DNA of 64,000 bases from Hominisplanchenecus murintestinalis (GTDB lineage: Bacteria > Bacillota > Clostridia > Lachnospirales > Lachnospiraceae). Of this stretch, positions 42,669 to 52,969 are shown piece after piece. The DNA lies in NCBI GenBank assembly GCA_004793585.1, contig SRZB01000011.1, positions 1-64,000 of the forward strand, read 5' to 3'. The position numbers and the translations under genes were made by a program. A model generated the notes under the pieces. The model was not told the DNA's origin, ran no database searches, and saw only the letters and a program-made list of their open reading frames with translations. Every line of letters starts with the position of its first letter. Position 1 is the first letter of the stretch.

Positions 42669-43805
42669 TTACTCCAAATAATCTTTCAAAACCCGGCTCC
42701 GGCTGGGATGCCTCAGCTTTCTGAGCGCCTTCGCCTCAATCTGACGGATACGTTCCCTCGTCACATGAAACTCTTTCCCGACTTCTTCCAGGGTTCTGGG
42801 ACGCCCGTCGCCCAGTCCATACCTGAGGCGTATCACCTTCTGCTCGCGCTCTGTCAATGTTTCCATAACCTCTTCTAATTGTTCCCGCAGCAGCGTGTAC
42901 GCCGCCTCTTCTGCCGGAACAGGAATATTGTTATCCTGGATAAAATCTCCCAGATGGCTGTCGTCCTCCTCGCCTACCGGAGTTTCCAGCGATACCGGTT
43001 CTTGGGAAATTTTCAAAATTTCCCGTACTCTCTCTGCCGGAAGCGACATTTCTTTTGCAATTTCCTCCGGCTTCGGCTCGCGCCCGTACTCCTGGAGCAG
43101 CTGCCTGGATACCCGGTGGGTTCTGTTAATCGTTTCTACCATATGAACCGGAATCCTGATTGTCCGGGCCTGATCGGCAATTGCCCTTGTAATTGCCTGG
43201 CGTATCCACCAGGTCGCATAGGTGCTGTATTTAAAGCCTTTGCGGTAATCAAATTTCTCCACTGCCTTGATAAGCCCCAGGTTTCCTTCCTGAATCAAAT
43301 CGAGCAGAGCCATTCCCCGTCCCATATAACGCTTCGCAATACTTACTACAAGGCGCAGGTTCGCTTCCGCCAGCTTCTTCCTCGCTGCTTCCTTCTCCTG
43401 CTCATTCCCTTCCTCCATCTGTCTGCCCAATTCGATTTCCTCTTCCGGGGAAAGCAGCGGGATTTTTCCGATTTCTTTCAGATACATACGGACCGGATCC
43501 TCGATTCCCACCCCCTCAGGAACAGATAAATCCTCCTTTGTGATGTCGATTTCCCCATCATCCGGCGTAAAATCCTCTTCATTCTCATCACTGAGCAGAA
43601 TATTATCCTCTTTCTCTGACATATCCAGGATATCTATCCCTTTTTTCTCCAGACATTCATAAACCGCATCATACTGCTCTTCCGTGAGCGGCTCATTCTT
43701 GAAAAAATCGGCGATTTCTTTATATTCCAAAACGTCTTTCTTCGTCTTTGCATATACCAGTAATTCCTTTAATTTCGTTTCAAAGCCTGCTGCATTCTGT
43801 CCCAT
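42669..43805 (-). CDS. rpoD: RNA polymerase primary sigma factor
   Basis: Housekeeping sigma-70 factor, 378 residues, the compact Firmicutes form. Region 1.1 is an acidic N-terminal domain; region 1.2 reads [24 protein letters not shown]; region 2 has [18 protein letters not shown] and [21 protein letters not shown] (core and -10 contacts); region 3 follows; region 4 has the helix-turn-helix [20 protein letters not shown]. It should read the TTGACA/TATAAT-type promoters listed here. It is preceded by dnaG, forming the dnaG-rpoD part of the macromolecular synthesis operon without rpsU. Confidence 0.97.
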   Translation of the reverse strand: MGQNAAGFETKLKELLVYAKTKKDVLEYKEIADFFKNEPLTEEQYDAVYECLEKKGIDILDMSEKEDNILLSDENEEDFTPDDGEIDITKEDLSVPEGVGIEDPVRMYLKEIGKIPLLSPEEEIELGRQMEEGNEQEKEAARKKLAEANLRLVVSIAKRYMGRGMALLDLIQEGNLGLIKAVEKFDYRKGFKYSTYATWWIRQAITRAIADQARTIRIPVHMVETINRTHRVSRQLLQEYGREPKPEEIAKEMSLPAERVREILKISQEPVSLETPVGEEDDSHLGDFIQDNNIPVPAEEAAYTLLREQLEEVMETLTEREQKVIRLRYGLGDGRPRTLEEVGKEFHVTRERIRQIEAKALRKLRHPSRSRVLKDYLE

Positions 43806-43860
43806 CCGGTTTCCTGCCTTTCATCCATCTATAAACGTAATTCCTTTTTCAATTTTTACC

Positions 43861-45627
43861 TTATTCAATGGAAATATGCAGATTTTTCAATTCTGCTAAT
43901 TCCCTCTCTTCCACAATGCTTCTCTGCAGCCCTGCAATGTCAGTCGGCTCCAGCATCGCGCGCCTGTGGGCAATCCCATGATTCCTGATTCGATACACTG
44001 TTTCCCTCAGCGCCTTCTCCATCTCTGCCGGAGTATCCGTCTGAAGGCTCGCATTAAACAGTGCGGCGGCTTCCCGCTGCTGCTCCGGCTCCGTAAAGTG
44101 ATTGATAATCTTTGCCGGAATCACGCTGCCTTCCTCAAGCTGGGCAAACAGCAGCTCGGCAGTTTCATAATAAAGCCCCTCTGTAAAATCTTCCGTACTG
44201 ATACGCCCCTTTATCTGCCCATACAGCTTCGGCTTTTCAATCAGCCAAGTCAGCAAAAGTTTCTGAGACTTCTTTATTCCTTCCTCTTTCCCGGCTGCTT
44301 TCTTTCCCCTCCTTGGCTCCGTCCGCACTGGCACTGCACCTTTCATGGCGGCACGGTTTACCAGCTTACGCAGACTGTCAAAAGCGATATGATATCTCTC
44401 CGCCACTGCTTCAATATAGTTCTCTCTCTCCAGCTCCACTTCAAATTCCACCAGCTTTGCCGCCACGCCATTGTAGAATGCTGTTTTCCCCTCCGGGTCT
44501 TTCATATCATACTCTCGTTCCAGCATGGAGATTTCAAACATAAAGCTGTTCTCTGCCTTGTCAATTCGCTCCTGAAACTTTTCAGCCCCCAGCGCCTTAA
44601 TGAATTCATCCGGGTCTTTATAGGGCTGCATATGAAGCACCTTCGCCGACAGCCCTGCGGCTTTCACGATAGGAATCGCCCGCATCGCCGCCCGTGTTCC
44701 CGCATCGTCGCTGTCATAAGTCAGCACTACTTCATCTGTATAGCGTTTCAGAAGCCCCGCATGCTGCGTGGTGAGCGCTGTACCCAGGGAAGCTACCGCA
44801 TTCCGGAATCCTGCCTGATGCAAAGATATCACATCCATGTACCCCTCACATACCAGAATATTCTTCTTCCTGGAGGTGCGTGCTACATTCAGCCCGTACA
44901 GGTTCCGGCTCTTATCAAAAATCGGCGTCTCCGGTGAATTCAGGTATTTAGGCTTTCCGTCCCCCATCACCCGTCCCCCGAAGCCAATTACCCGGCTGTT
45001 TACATCCATAATCGGAAAAATCACACGGTTCCAGAACTTGTCATACATCCCCTTCGCTTCATCCACATTCATCAGCCCTGACTCCCTCAAAAGCTCATCG
45101 CCGATGCCTTGCTTCTTCATGTAGTTATACAAATCATTGCTGTACTTATTGGCAAATCCCAGGCCAAAACTTTTAATCGTCTCATCCGAAAGCTGCCTGC
45201 TTTTCAGATATTCCAGCCCCTGCCTGCCATTTTCCGACCTGAGCTGGTAATAAAAATATCGCGCCGCCATCTTATTTAATTCCAGCAGCCGGGACTTTAA
45301 ATCCTGCTGCTTCTTCTCTTCCTGGGAATACTCCCGCTCCGGCAGCGCTATCCCTGCCCGGTCGGCAAGCGTTTTTAGTACCTCCGGAAACGTATAATTC
45401 TCATACTCCATCAGAAATGTAAAAACATTTCCGCCCGCTCCGCACCCAAAACAATAATACATCTGCTTTCCCGGGCTCACGGAAAAAGAGGGAGATTTCT
45501 CGTTATGGAACGGACACAGCCCAAAATAGGAGCTTCCCTTTCTCTGCAGTTTCACATAGCCGGAAACCACATCCACAATATCATTTCTTGCTCTTATTTC
45601 TTCCACTAATTCTTCAGGATATAACAC
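43861..45627 (-). CDS. dnaG: DNA primase
   Basis: Makes RNA primers for replication. The 588 residues contain the zinc ribbon (CPFHNEKSPSFSVSPGKQ...CFGCGAGG, about 38-66), the Toprim core (VCEGYMDVISLHQAGF, LTYDSDDAGTRAA) and a helical C-terminal helicase-binding domain (about 430-588). The start MLYPEELVEEIRARNDIVDVV is standard. dgt lies 13 bp upstream and rpoD 56 bp downstream on the same strand. Confidence 0.97.
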   Translation of the reverse strand: MLYPEELVEEIRARNDIVDVVSGYVKLQRKGSSYFGLCPFHNEKSPSFSVSPGKQMYYCFGCGAGGNVFTFLMEYENYTFPEVLKTLADRAGIALPEREYSQEEKKQQDLKSRLLELNKMAARYFYYQLRSENGRQGLEYLKSRQLSDETIKSFGLGFANKYSNDLYNYMKKQGIGDELLRESGLMNVDEAKGMYDKFWNRVIFPIMDVNSRVIGFGGRVMGDGKPKYLNSPETPIFDKSRNLYGLNVARTSRKKNILVCEGYMDVISLHQAGFRNAVASLGTALTTQHAGLLKRYTDEVVLTYDSDDAGTRAAMRAIPIVKAAGLSAKVLHMQPYKDPDEFIKALGAEKFQERIDKAENSFMFEISMLEREYDMKDPEGKTAFYNGVAAKLVEFEVELERENYIEAVAERYHIAFDSLRKLVNRAAMKGAVPVRTEPRRGKKAAGKEEGIKKSQKLLLTWLIEKPKLYGQIKGRISTEDFTEGLYYETAELLFAQLEEGSVIPAKIINHFTEPEQQREAAALFNASLQTDTPAEMEKALRETVYRIRNHGIAHRRAMLEPTDIAGLQRSIVEERELAELKNLHISIE

Positions 45628-45639
45628 AACTTACCACCT

Positions 45640-46647
45640 CTATTTTACTTGCCAGGACTTTGGGATATACAATTCCGAAAACCTGTCCATGGAATACTGG
45701 TCCGTCATCCCGGCTATATAGTCACAGATTACCTGTTCCCTCTGCTCCCCGCGCTCTGTCAGGCTCACATACTCCATCGGCATTTCTTCCGGATGTTTCT
45801 CATAATGGCGGTACAAAGCCTGTATCATATTCCGCGCTTTCTCCTCTTCTGTTTTTGCTCTGGGATTTTTATAAACATGCTTAAACATAAACTGCCGCAG
45901 CTCCGACATCGCCTGTTCCATGTGTGGAGACATCACAATGTCCGGCCGTCCTTCGCTGTTTCTCACGATATCATGAATGATAGAATTCAGCCTCTCTTTC
46001 GTGCTGAATCCCAGCACTTCCCGATAGCGCAGCGGAATCTCCGACTCCATCAGTATCCCCGCCCGCTCCGCATCATCAATATCATGGTTAATGTATGCAA
46101 TCTTATCCGAAAGCCGCACGATTTTCCCCTCCAGGGTAGAAGGTTTTCCCGACGTCCTGTGGTTTGCAATCGCATCCCGGACTTCCCATGTCAGATTCAG
46201 TCCCCTGCCTTTATTTTCAAGCACCTCTACCACGCGGACACTCTGCCGGTAGTGTGCAAATCCCAGAGGACAGATTTCATTCAGAGCATGTTCCCCGGCA
46301 TGTCCAAACGGCGTATGCCCCAAATCATGCCCAAGTGCAGCCGCCTCTGTCAAATCCTCATTCAGGCACAGCGCCCTGGCAATCGTGCGTGCAATCTGCG
46401 CCACTTCCAGCGTATGCGTCAGCCGTGTGCGGTAATGGTCGCCTTGAGGACGGAGAAACACCTGTGTCTTGTGCTTCAGCCTTCGGAAAGATTTCGCATG
46501 GAGTATTCTATCCCTATCCCTCTGGTACACCGTCCGTATATCACACAGCGCTTCCTCACGCTCACGCCCTTTTGTCCCAGTGCTGAAAGATGCATAAGGG
46601 CTGAAAAACTGCTTCTCCCTCAATTCTGCCTTTTCACGTATCGTCAT
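45640..46647 (-). CDS. dgt: Deoxyguanosinetriphosphate triphosphohydrolase-like protein
   Basis: HD-domain dNTP triphosphohydrolase, 335 residues from the ATG at 46647 behind AAGGGGGA. The metal site is visible as RLTHTLEVAQIA (H) and ALGHDLGHTPFGH (HD); the opening SFRRLKHKTQVFLRPQGDHYRTR is typical. It cuts dNTPs to nucleoside and triphosphate and may balance precursor pools next to dnaG. An in-frame extension of ten codons upstream is less likely. Confidence 0.92.
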   Translation of the reverse strand: MTIREKAELREKQFFSPYASFSTGTKGREREEALCDIRTVYQRDRDRILHAKSFRRLKHKTQVFLRPQGDHYRTRLTHTLEVAQIARTIARALCLNEDLTEAAALGHDLGHTPFGHAGEHALNEICPLGFAHYRQSVRVVEVLENKGRGLNLTWEVRDAIANHRTSGKPSTLEGKIVRLSDKIAYINHDIDDAERAGILMESEIPLRYREVLGFSTKERLNSIIHDIVRNSEGRPDIVMSPHMEQAMSELRQFMFKHVYKNPRAKTEEEKARNMIQALYRHYEKHPEEMPMEYVSLTERGEQREQVICDYIAGMTDQYSMDRFSELYIPKSWQVK

Positions 46648-46785
46648 TGAAAATCCCCCTTTCTGCGCTGTTATCACCTCTAATTATTATATTCTGCATA
46701 AATTCATTTTTTTCCTTTATTTTTTACAGATTTTCAGCAGATTTCTCTTTTTACGGCAGGCAGCCCCGAAAATCCCCGGCAAACT

Positions 46786-48978
46786 TTAAAAATTATCCCA
46801 AAAGCACCTCACTTCGAATCCTTTTCCCTCTGATGCTACTGTGACCGCGCCGTTTTCCATCGTCTTATAAACCACGCTCCCGGCGGCTTCCAGCCGCTGT
46901 AAAAGCTCCGGCGATGGGTGCCCATAAGGATTCTCCCGTCCACAGGATACGATTGATACTATGGGACGGGTCTGCCTCAGAAAGCAGTCCGGCGTAGAAT
47001 TCTTTGAACCGTGGTGCGCCGCCTTCAAGACAGACACCTTTCCCGCCCTGCCGCTTTCTATCAACCTTTCTTCTCCTTCGCCTTCCACATCCCCGGTCAG
47101 CAGCGCCCGGAATTCTCCATACTGCACGGCGAGCACCAGAGAGTCCGCATTCTTATCTTCTCCCCTCGCCCCTTCTCGCGGAGCCAGGCATTCCAGCCTC
47201 GATTTTCCTGTGTCAATTTCCATCCCTTCATGAAACCGTACCACCGGAATTCCTCTTTTTTCTGCAGCAGCTATCACCGAACAGTATCTTCCATCCTGCT
47301 TTACAATCTCCGGCATCACCAGGCATCCTACAGATATTCCGGTATCCCCCTCCAGAATCTCCTCTGCTCCATTTACATGGTCGCCGTCCATATGGCTCAG
47401 AAACAGATAATCCAGCTTTGAAATCCCCTGGCATTTCAGAAATGGGATAATACGGTATTTCCCCACTTGTTCTACACCGCTGCTTCCGGCATCGCATAGA
47501 AAGTTTTTTCCATCTGCTCTCCAAAAAATGCTGTCTCCCTGCCCCACATCCAGGAACACCATTTCCAGCCCCTTTCTGTCATGGACAGAAAGCCCAAAGG
47601 CAGCCGCAGACAGAGAACATCCATATAGCACTGCCCCGAAAATTTTCTTACTCTTGTCCCGCCGCTGCAGCGCAGCAAATACCAAAACTAAAATTCCATA
47701 ATACAGAAAAATGCTTACAGCTTCGGGTTTCCCCCATATCTGCTCCGCCCCCGGTATCTCCAGGCTCAGCCTGCATAGCCTCTCCACAAACCACAATATA
47801 TAATGGCAGGGCGCAAATACAAGAATTCCCGCTGCCGGAACGAAAATCCCCAACGCACTGCCTGCCAGCCCCGCTAGAAGCAGCACGGACATCAACGGCA
47901 AAACCAGAAGATTCACAAAAATCCCGGTCCATGAAAACTGATAAAAATGATATAGAATACATGGAAAAATCATAAGCTGTACGGACATGCTGATTAGAAG
48001 CCCGTCCGCCGCCTTCCCTTTTATTTTCACACGCTTTTTCAACACTGGATATAAATACGCCAGTCCCGCAACCGCCAGCACTGAGAGCTGGAACCCGCCC
48101 TGAAACAGAAGCTGCGGATTCTGGAATAAAATCAAAATCACTGCCAGCGATAAACTGTTTTTCAAATCATACGTCCTCCCAAAGACCTGCGCCCCCAGAT
48201 AAACCAAAAACATCACAAATGCCCGGACAGCCGGAACACCCAGTCCCGTCATCATGCAGTAAATACCCATCACGCCTCCGGCAATGGCTCCTCCTGCCCC
48301 CATAGAAAGCCCCAGCTTCCGAAGCAGCCCGAAAAGCAACATCCCAAGCATAGAAATATGAAGTCCTGAAATTGCCAATATATGCGAAATCCCTCCATCC
48401 TGATAAAGTTTTTCCACCTCTTCATCCAGGTCATTCTTATCCCCCAAAAGCATCGCGCACATCAGAGAAGCTTCTTTCGGCTCCGCAATTCCATAGAGAC
48501 TTTCCTTAAGCCTTTCCCGGATATCGACAATTAACTGCATCCAAAAGCTGCACTTTCCGTCAAGCAAAGCAATCCGGCATTTCATCATCAGCATTCCGAT
48601 TTTTTGAGACTGATACCACTTCTCCATGTCAAATTGCCCGGGATTCCCCGCGCGTTCCGGTTCCTTCCACTCGCCGCTTACTTCCACAATATTTCCAATT
48701 TTTAAGGAAATTTCTTCCTTTAGAAAAATAATGATATTTGAATCAAACGATTCCTGATTTCCCTTTGATAAAATAGAATTGTTTTTAAGATATATCTGAT
48801 TTGTTTTCTTCTTTTCCTGCCTGTAAACTTCTCCCCGCACCCGTATCCTGCGGCTTTCACCGGATTCCGTCAGGCGGGCTTCTAATCCCCCGCCTTTTTC
48901 CTCCAGGTTTCCCACCTGTGTGCACAGAATCCAGAACACGAAGAGCAGCGCCGCCAGGCATAGTGGCCTTCTGCCCAT
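46786..48978 (-). CDS. comEC: DNA uptake channel ComEC/Rec2
   Basis: A 730-residue membrane protein that carries single-stranded DNA into the cell during transformation. It has an N-terminal hydrophobic segment, an OB-like extracellular part (about 35-135), the Competence domain with many helices (about 165-470; EASLMCAMLLGDK, HILAISGLHISMLG, GVPAVRAFVM) and a C-terminal metallo-beta-lactamase-like domain (VGQGDSIFWR, LSHMDGDHVNG, LKAAHHGSKNST). The gene is full length. Together with comEA at 52165 it suggests competence potential in this anaerobe. Confidence 0.95.
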   Translation of the reverse strand: MGRRPLCLAALLFVFWILCTQVGNLEEKGGGLEARLTESGESRRIRVRGEVYRQEKKKTNQIYLKNNSILSKGNQESFDSNIIIFLKEEISLKIGNIVEVSGEWKEPERAGNPGQFDMEKWYQSQKIGMLMMKCRIALLDGKCSFWMQLIVDIRERLKESLYGIAEPKEASLMCAMLLGDKNDLDEEVEKLYQDGGISHILAISGLHISMLGMLLFGLLRKLGLSMGAGGAIAGGVMGIYCMMTGLGVPAVRAFVMFLVYLGAQVFGRTYDLKNSLSLAVILILFQNPQLLFQGGFQLSVLAVAGLAYLYPVLKKRVKIKGKAADGLLISMSVQLMIFPCILYHFYQFSWTGIFVNLLVLPLMSVLLLAGLAGSALGIFVPAAGILVFAPCHYILWFVERLCRLSLEIPGAEQIWGKPEAVSIFLYYGILVLVFAALQRRDKSKKIFGAVLYGCSLSAAAFGLSVHDRKGLEMVFLDVGQGDSIFWRADGKNFLCDAGSSGVEQVGKYRIIPFLKCQGISKLDYLFLSHMDGDHVNGAEEILEGDTGISVGCLVMPEIVKQDGRYCSVIAAAEKRGIPVVRFHEGMEIDTGKSRLECLAPREGARGEDKNADSLVLAVQYGEFRALLTGDVEGEGEERLIESGRAGKVSVLKAAHHGSKNSTPDCFLRQTRPIVSIVSCGRENPYGHPSPELLQRLEAAGSVVYKTMENGAVTVASEGKGFEVRCFWDNF

Positions 48979-49026
48979 CCATCCTCTCCTTTCCCTCCGC
49001 GCCTTAACCAGACGCCCCCGCAGCCG

Positions 49027-49998
49027 TTATTCTTTGAGCGCCGGATCCACTCCGACGCCCGGCGTTATTGTTCCGTTCTCTTCCGGCTGAACCACAATTT
49101 CTTCATTTCTTGTAAGCCCCTGGCTTAAATCCACAGCGTCACGGAACTTTACTTCCGATTCCCCGTCTATCTTTATCTGTACCTTGTCAATATCGCAATT
49201 TTCACAGATAGAATTCACCACCGCATAAACGGCTGCTTCCGGAGTGACGGCCGCCGCGCCTGTCTGTCCATATGCTTTGTCCAGGCTGATGATGCAGGTA
49301 TCCTTTTCTACCGTCACGTCCAGGATCTTTGTGTCGGCCGGAACCGCGCTGCGAAGTTTCTCATTTTCCGGCCCTTTCACCAATTCCTCCACAACCAGCC
49401 GCTCCAGGGATTCATTGCTGGAATAATGAATATTCCTCATTTCTTTCACCAGCTTTTTCCCATCCTTATCTGCAAAATACAGGACAAGGGAAGCGGAATG
49501 ATACGAATTTATCCCTTCTCCCTTTGTGTCAATAAAGCTGTCGTCACCCATTACGCCAATAGGATTTCCCTGTACATCCGCAAGTTCCTGTCCGTTTACG
49601 GTAAACTCCACTGTTTCCACACCCGGTATCTGCACCAGTGTCTTCACAACCGCCGCCCGGCAGAATACTTCTGTAATATTATCCATCTTACTGTAAGTTC
49701 CGTTAAAATCCACTCTCAGATTCTGCTCCGTGCGCTTCACTGAAGTAATCCCGACCCCGTCAGGAATCGCCTTTTTATGTCCTACCTGCGCAGGAACCTC
49801 CCCCAGCTTGTCAACAAATTCCTGAATCAGCGCATCTCCCCCGGATGCCTGAGGCGTGTAATCCTCTGGTTCCAGCACAGTTCCATCTGCATTTACGCGG
49901 TAAATCTGATATCCTGATATCTCTGTCTGCTCTTTTTGGCATCCCGCCAAAACCAGAGACAGAAAAAGCACAAAAAAGATTTTTCCTGACTTTTCCAT
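49027..49998 (-). CDS. GerMN-domain lipoprotein
   Basis: A 323-residue exported lipoprotein with lipobox LVLAGC near residue 19. Two GerMN-type modules follow (about 50-170 and 180-300), the domain seen in spore germination protein GerM and in lipoproteins paired with sensor kinases such as LpqB. The ATG at 49998 has GGGGGAG 5 nt upstream. It starts 11 bp after the histidine kinase stop, so it is probably an accessory of that sensor. The spore link is possible but not shown. Confidence 0.85.
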   Translation of the reverse strand: MEKSGKIFFVLFLSLVLAGCQKEQTEISGYQIYRVNADGTVLEPEDYTPQASGGDALIQEFVDKLGEVPAQVGHKKAIPDGVGITSVKRTEQNLRVDFNGTYSKMDNITEVFCRAAVVKTLVQIPGVETVEFTVNGQELADVQGNPIGVMGDDSFIDTKGEGINSYHSASLVLYFADKDGKKLVKEMRNIHYSSNESLERLVVEELVKGPENEKLRSAVPADTKILDVTVEKDTCIISLDKAYGQTGAAAVTPEAAVYAVVNSICENCDIDKVQIKIDGESEVKFRDAVDLSQGLTRNEEIVVQPEENGTITPGVGVDPALKE

Positions 49999-50009
49999 AC
50001 GCACTCCCC

Positions 50010-51449
50010 CTATTCCACATGAACCAGCGGGATACGCACGGTAAATGTCGTTCCCTCGCCTTCTTTGCTGTAGACACGGATCGCCCCTCGGTGCAGAAGG
50101 ATTGCGCCCCGGGTAATCGCCAGGCCCAGCCCTGTTCCGCCAATCTCCCTGGAATGGGATTTATCTACCCGGTAAAACCTCTCAAAAATATGCTCCTGCG
50201 CCTCCTGGGGGATGCCGATACCGGAATCTTCTACTTTCACATAAAAATACTTATGGTCAGAATTCAGGGACACATGCACCCAGCCTTCTTCTTTATTATA
50301 TTTAATCGCATTTTCTATCAGATTCGAAAGCGCCAAAGCCAGCTTCGTCTCATCCACCTCCGCACGTACCGGCTTAAAGCTCTCCAGCACAAGCTCGATA
50401 TCCCGCTTTGCCGCAATCGGACGCAGGCGTTTCAGAAGCCTTTCCAGGATTTCATTAATGCCGGTCTCCTGAATATTGACGTCCGCTGATTTCCTATCCA
50501 TCTTTACCATGGAAAGCAAATCATTGATAATCTTATTTTCCCTGTCGATTTCTTCTGCAATGTCCGACATAAATTCTTTATACAGTTCTACTGGGACATC
50601 TTCCTGCATCAGCAGAGAATCTGCCAGCACCTTCATAGAAGTAATCGGCGTTTTCAGCTCATGCGACACATTCGACACAAACTCCTGCCTGGAATCATCC
50701 AGCGTTTTCATCCTTTTCAGCATACGGTTATAAGCATCCGACAAAAGCTGCGTCTCCTTATAATCCAAAATCGAAATATCCTGCTCCGCAAAGCCTCCCG
50801 TCATTTCCTCCAGGGATTTTGTCACTTTTTCAAAAGGCTTTACCAGCATACGGGAAGTATAAAACGCTATACCCAGAATCACAAAGACCATCCCGACCTG
50901 CAATAAAAACACCTGCTGGCTGAGCGCATTGCGGCTTTCCTGAACATCCTCTGTCGGCGTGCTCACAATCATCACGCCTTTTACTTCCCCGGTGGACGGA
51001 TTCTTTACCGGAACCGCCATCTCAATAAAACGGCTCTTTTTATTCACTTTCAGGATATCTTCTCCCTGAAAGCATTTCACGACTTCTTCTGAAATAATTG
51101 TCTTATTCTCATCCAGCCCAAACGTATCTTTCACAATCATAAACTGGCTGTTTACAATTACAATACGCCCGTCGTAAAGATTCGCAAGCTGATTCAGTTC
51201 ATTTTCAATAATTTCGGAACCCTTTTTCTCTATATAGCCGGAATCTACCAGCTGCTCCGCAATATTCATACATTGCCTCTGTACCAGGTTCCCCCGCTGC
51301 AGAATAGACTGATCTTCAAAGTTCGTCAGAATTCCATATTCTACCGCAAAAATAGGCAGGATACCTACCAGAAGCACGATGATAAAAAAACGGAACCGCA
51401 GGCTCTTTGTAAGAGTCAAAATAAATCCATTCTTTAGAAACTTTTTCAC
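50010..51449 (-). CDS. Membrane sensor histidine kinase
   Basis: A 479-residue two-component kinase. It has two helices (about 20-40 and 178-198) around an extracytoplasmic sensor region, a HAMP domain (about 198-250), the dimerisation box NVSHELKTPITSM with the phospho-accepting histidine near residue 260, and a full ATPase domain (LSNLIENAIKYN, VEDSGIGIP, GGTGLGLAI). The overall form is like the PhoR/WalK group without a PAS domain. The stimulus is unknown. Its regulator is encoded 13 bp upstream and a GerMN lipoprotein downstream. Confidence 0.93.
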   Translation of the reverse strand: MKKFLKNGFILTLTKSLRFRFFIIVLLVGILPIFAVEYGILTNFEDQSILQRGNLVQRQCMNIAEQLVDSGYIEKKGSEIIENELNQLANLYDGRIVIVNSQFMIVKDTFGLDENKTIISEEVVKCFQGEDILKVNKKSRFIEMAVPVKNPSTGEVKGVMIVSTPTEDVQESRNALSQQVFLLQVGMVFVILGIAFYTSRMLVKPFEKVTKSLEEMTGGFAEQDISILDYKETQLLSDAYNRMLKRMKTLDDSRQEFVSNVSHELKTPITSMKVLADSLLMQEDVPVELYKEFMSDIAEEIDRENKIINDLLSMVKMDRKSADVNIQETGINEILERLLKRLRPIAAKRDIELVLESFKPVRAEVDETKLALALSNLIENAIKYNKEEGWVHVSLNSDHKYFYVKVEDSGIGIPQEAQEHIFERFYRVDKSHSREIGGTGLGLAITRGAILLHRGAIRVYSKEGEGTTFTVRIPLVHVE

Positions 51450-51462
51450 CGCCCGCTAACCT

Positions 51463-52152
51463 CTAATACTGGAAATAATAGCCTACGCCCCATTTCGTGT
51501 GGACATACTTCGGCTCGCTGGGATTCGCCTCAATCTTCTCCCGCAGCCTTCGGATATGTACATCAACCGTCCGCACATCGCCCAGGTATTCATATCCCCA
51601 GACAATATTCAGAAGGTTTTCCCTACTGTACACTTTCTGCGGATTCTGCACCAGAAGCTCCAACACGTCAAATTCTTTTGCTGTCAGATTAATTTCTTTT
51701 CCATCTACATTCACGCGTCTGCTCTCACAATCCAAAACCAGATTCCCTGCCTCGATGACCTGGCTTTTATTCTGTACATTTTCCTTTGGGGTAGTCCTCC
51801 TGATAATGGCTTTAATCCTCGCCTTTACTTCAAGGATATTGAAAGGTTTGGTAATGTAATCGTCTGCTCCATATTCCAGCCCCAGGATTTTATCCATATC
51901 GTCTCCCTTTGCAGTCAGCATCACTACAGGCACAGTAGAAAATTCACGAATCTGCTGGCAGACTTCCAGTCCCGTCAGTTTCGGAAGCATGATGTCCAAA
52001 AGCACAATATCGTACTCTTTTGCCTGCACCATCTCCAGCGCCTCCTCACCGTCATACGCACAGTCCACTTCCATGCCGTCCTGCTCAAGACTGAAACGGA
52101 TCCCCTTTACAATCAACTTCTCATCATCAACAACCAAAACCTTCTTCGCCAT
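51463..52152 (-). CDS. OmpR/PhoB-family response regulator
   Basis: A 229-residue transcription regulator. The receiver has VVDDEKLIVKG, the phosphorylated aspartate in IVLLDIMLPKLTG (about residue 53) and the lysine in YITKPFN. The C-terminal winged helix reads NLTAKEFDVLELLVQNPQKVYSRENLL and DVRTVDVHIRRLREKIE. It resembles the WalR/PhoP branch. It lies between comEA and the partner kinase gene. Targets cannot be inferred here. Confidence 0.94.
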   Translation of the reverse strand: MAKKVLVVDDEKLIVKGIRFSLEQDGMEVDCAYDGEEALEMVQAKEYDIVLLDIMLPKLTGLEVCQQIREFSTVPVVMLTAKGDDMDKILGLEYGADDYITKPFNILEVKARIKAIIRRTTPKENVQNKSQVIEAGNLVLDCESRRVNVDGKEINLTAKEFDVLELLVQNPQKVYSRENLLNIVWGYEYLGDVRTVDVHIRRLREKIEANPSEPKYVHTKWGVGYYFQY

Positions 52153-52164
52153 TTTCCATTCTCC

Positions 52165-52788
52165 TTATACTGCTATTTTGTCCTTTATCTTCTCAAAGAC
52201 AGCCTCACCGATTCCGCTCACATTCTTAATCTCTTCAATACTGCCAAATCTGCCTGCGGACTCCCGGTACTCCACAATACTCTCCGCTTTTGCCTTCCCG
52301 ATTCCCGGAAGGACCGTCAGTTCCTCTGCAGCTGCCTCGTTAATATTAATTATTTTTTCTCCGGAACTCTCTTCCGCTCTGGCCGTCCGTGCATCCCGCT
52401 CCGGCTCCCAGCCGGAAGCTTCTTCCTTCGTTGGCACCGTAATCTGCTGCCCATCTTCCAGCGCTGCCGCCTGGTTCACAGCAAAACCCGCCGCCTCCCC
52501 GGACAGCCCGCCTGCCTTTTCAATCGCCTCAAACACTCTGGAACCTGCCGGAAGCTCTACTACGCCCGGGTGTTCCACCGCGCCGCAGACATACACATAT
52601 AGCACGGAACTCTCCGTTTCTTCCGAAGACGGCACCACTTCTGTTTCCCTGTCAGACAGCGTCACGCTCTCTGACTCTATGCCCGAAATCCGGTCATAAA
52701 TCTGCACATTTTTGTCTCTTTCACATCCTGAAACGCAAAACAGCACTGCCAAAACAACAAATACCGCAAAATATTTTCTTCCTTTCAT
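52165..52788 (-). CDS. comEA: Competence DNA-binding protein ComEA (lipoprotein form, SLBB + helix-hairpin-helix)
   Basis: A 207-residue surface protein that binds incoming DNA and passes it to ComEC. The N-terminus has a hydrophobic stretch with a lipobox-like CVSGC (about residue 20), so it may be lipid-anchored instead of the usual transmembrane anchor. Residues about 65-125 form an SLBB domain (VYVCGAVEHPGVVELPAGSRV), and the C-terminal 60 residues hold two helix-hairpin-helix motifs (LTVLPGIGKAKAESIVEYR, NVSGIGEAVFEKI). The ATG at 52788 has AGAGGA at 8 nt; an ATG three codons earlier is too close to that site. Confidence 0.92.
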   Translation of the reverse strand: MKGRKYFAVFVVLAVLFCVSGCERDKNVQIYDRISGIESESVTLSDRETEVVPSSEETESSVLYVYVCGAVEHPGVVELPAGSRVFEAIEKAGGLSGEAAGFAVNQAAALEDGQQITVPTKEEASGWEPERDARTARAEESSGEKIININEAAAEELTVLPGIGKAKAESIVEYRESAGRFGSIEEIKNVSGIGEAVFEKIKDKIAV

Positions 52789-52844
52789 ACCGTACATTCC
52801 TCTTTTCCCCGTTGGGCAAAGAGTCCCCTTATACAGTCAACTTT

Positions 52845-52873
52845 ATTTTAACGGAAATACCCCACAATTACAA
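52845..52873 (-). promoter_or_regulatory. Promoter of the comEA-regulator run
   Basis: TTGTAA (52868-52873) and TAAAAT (52845-52850), 17 bp apart on the minus strand, about 57 bp before comEA. Confidence 0.5.
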
Positions 52874-52969
52874 CACATTTTTCACTTTTTGTCATATTTC
52901 TGTCATAGTTCCGTTATGGCGTTCCCCATTCGCATCAATTTGTAAAAATCTATTAGAAATTACCTGCCC

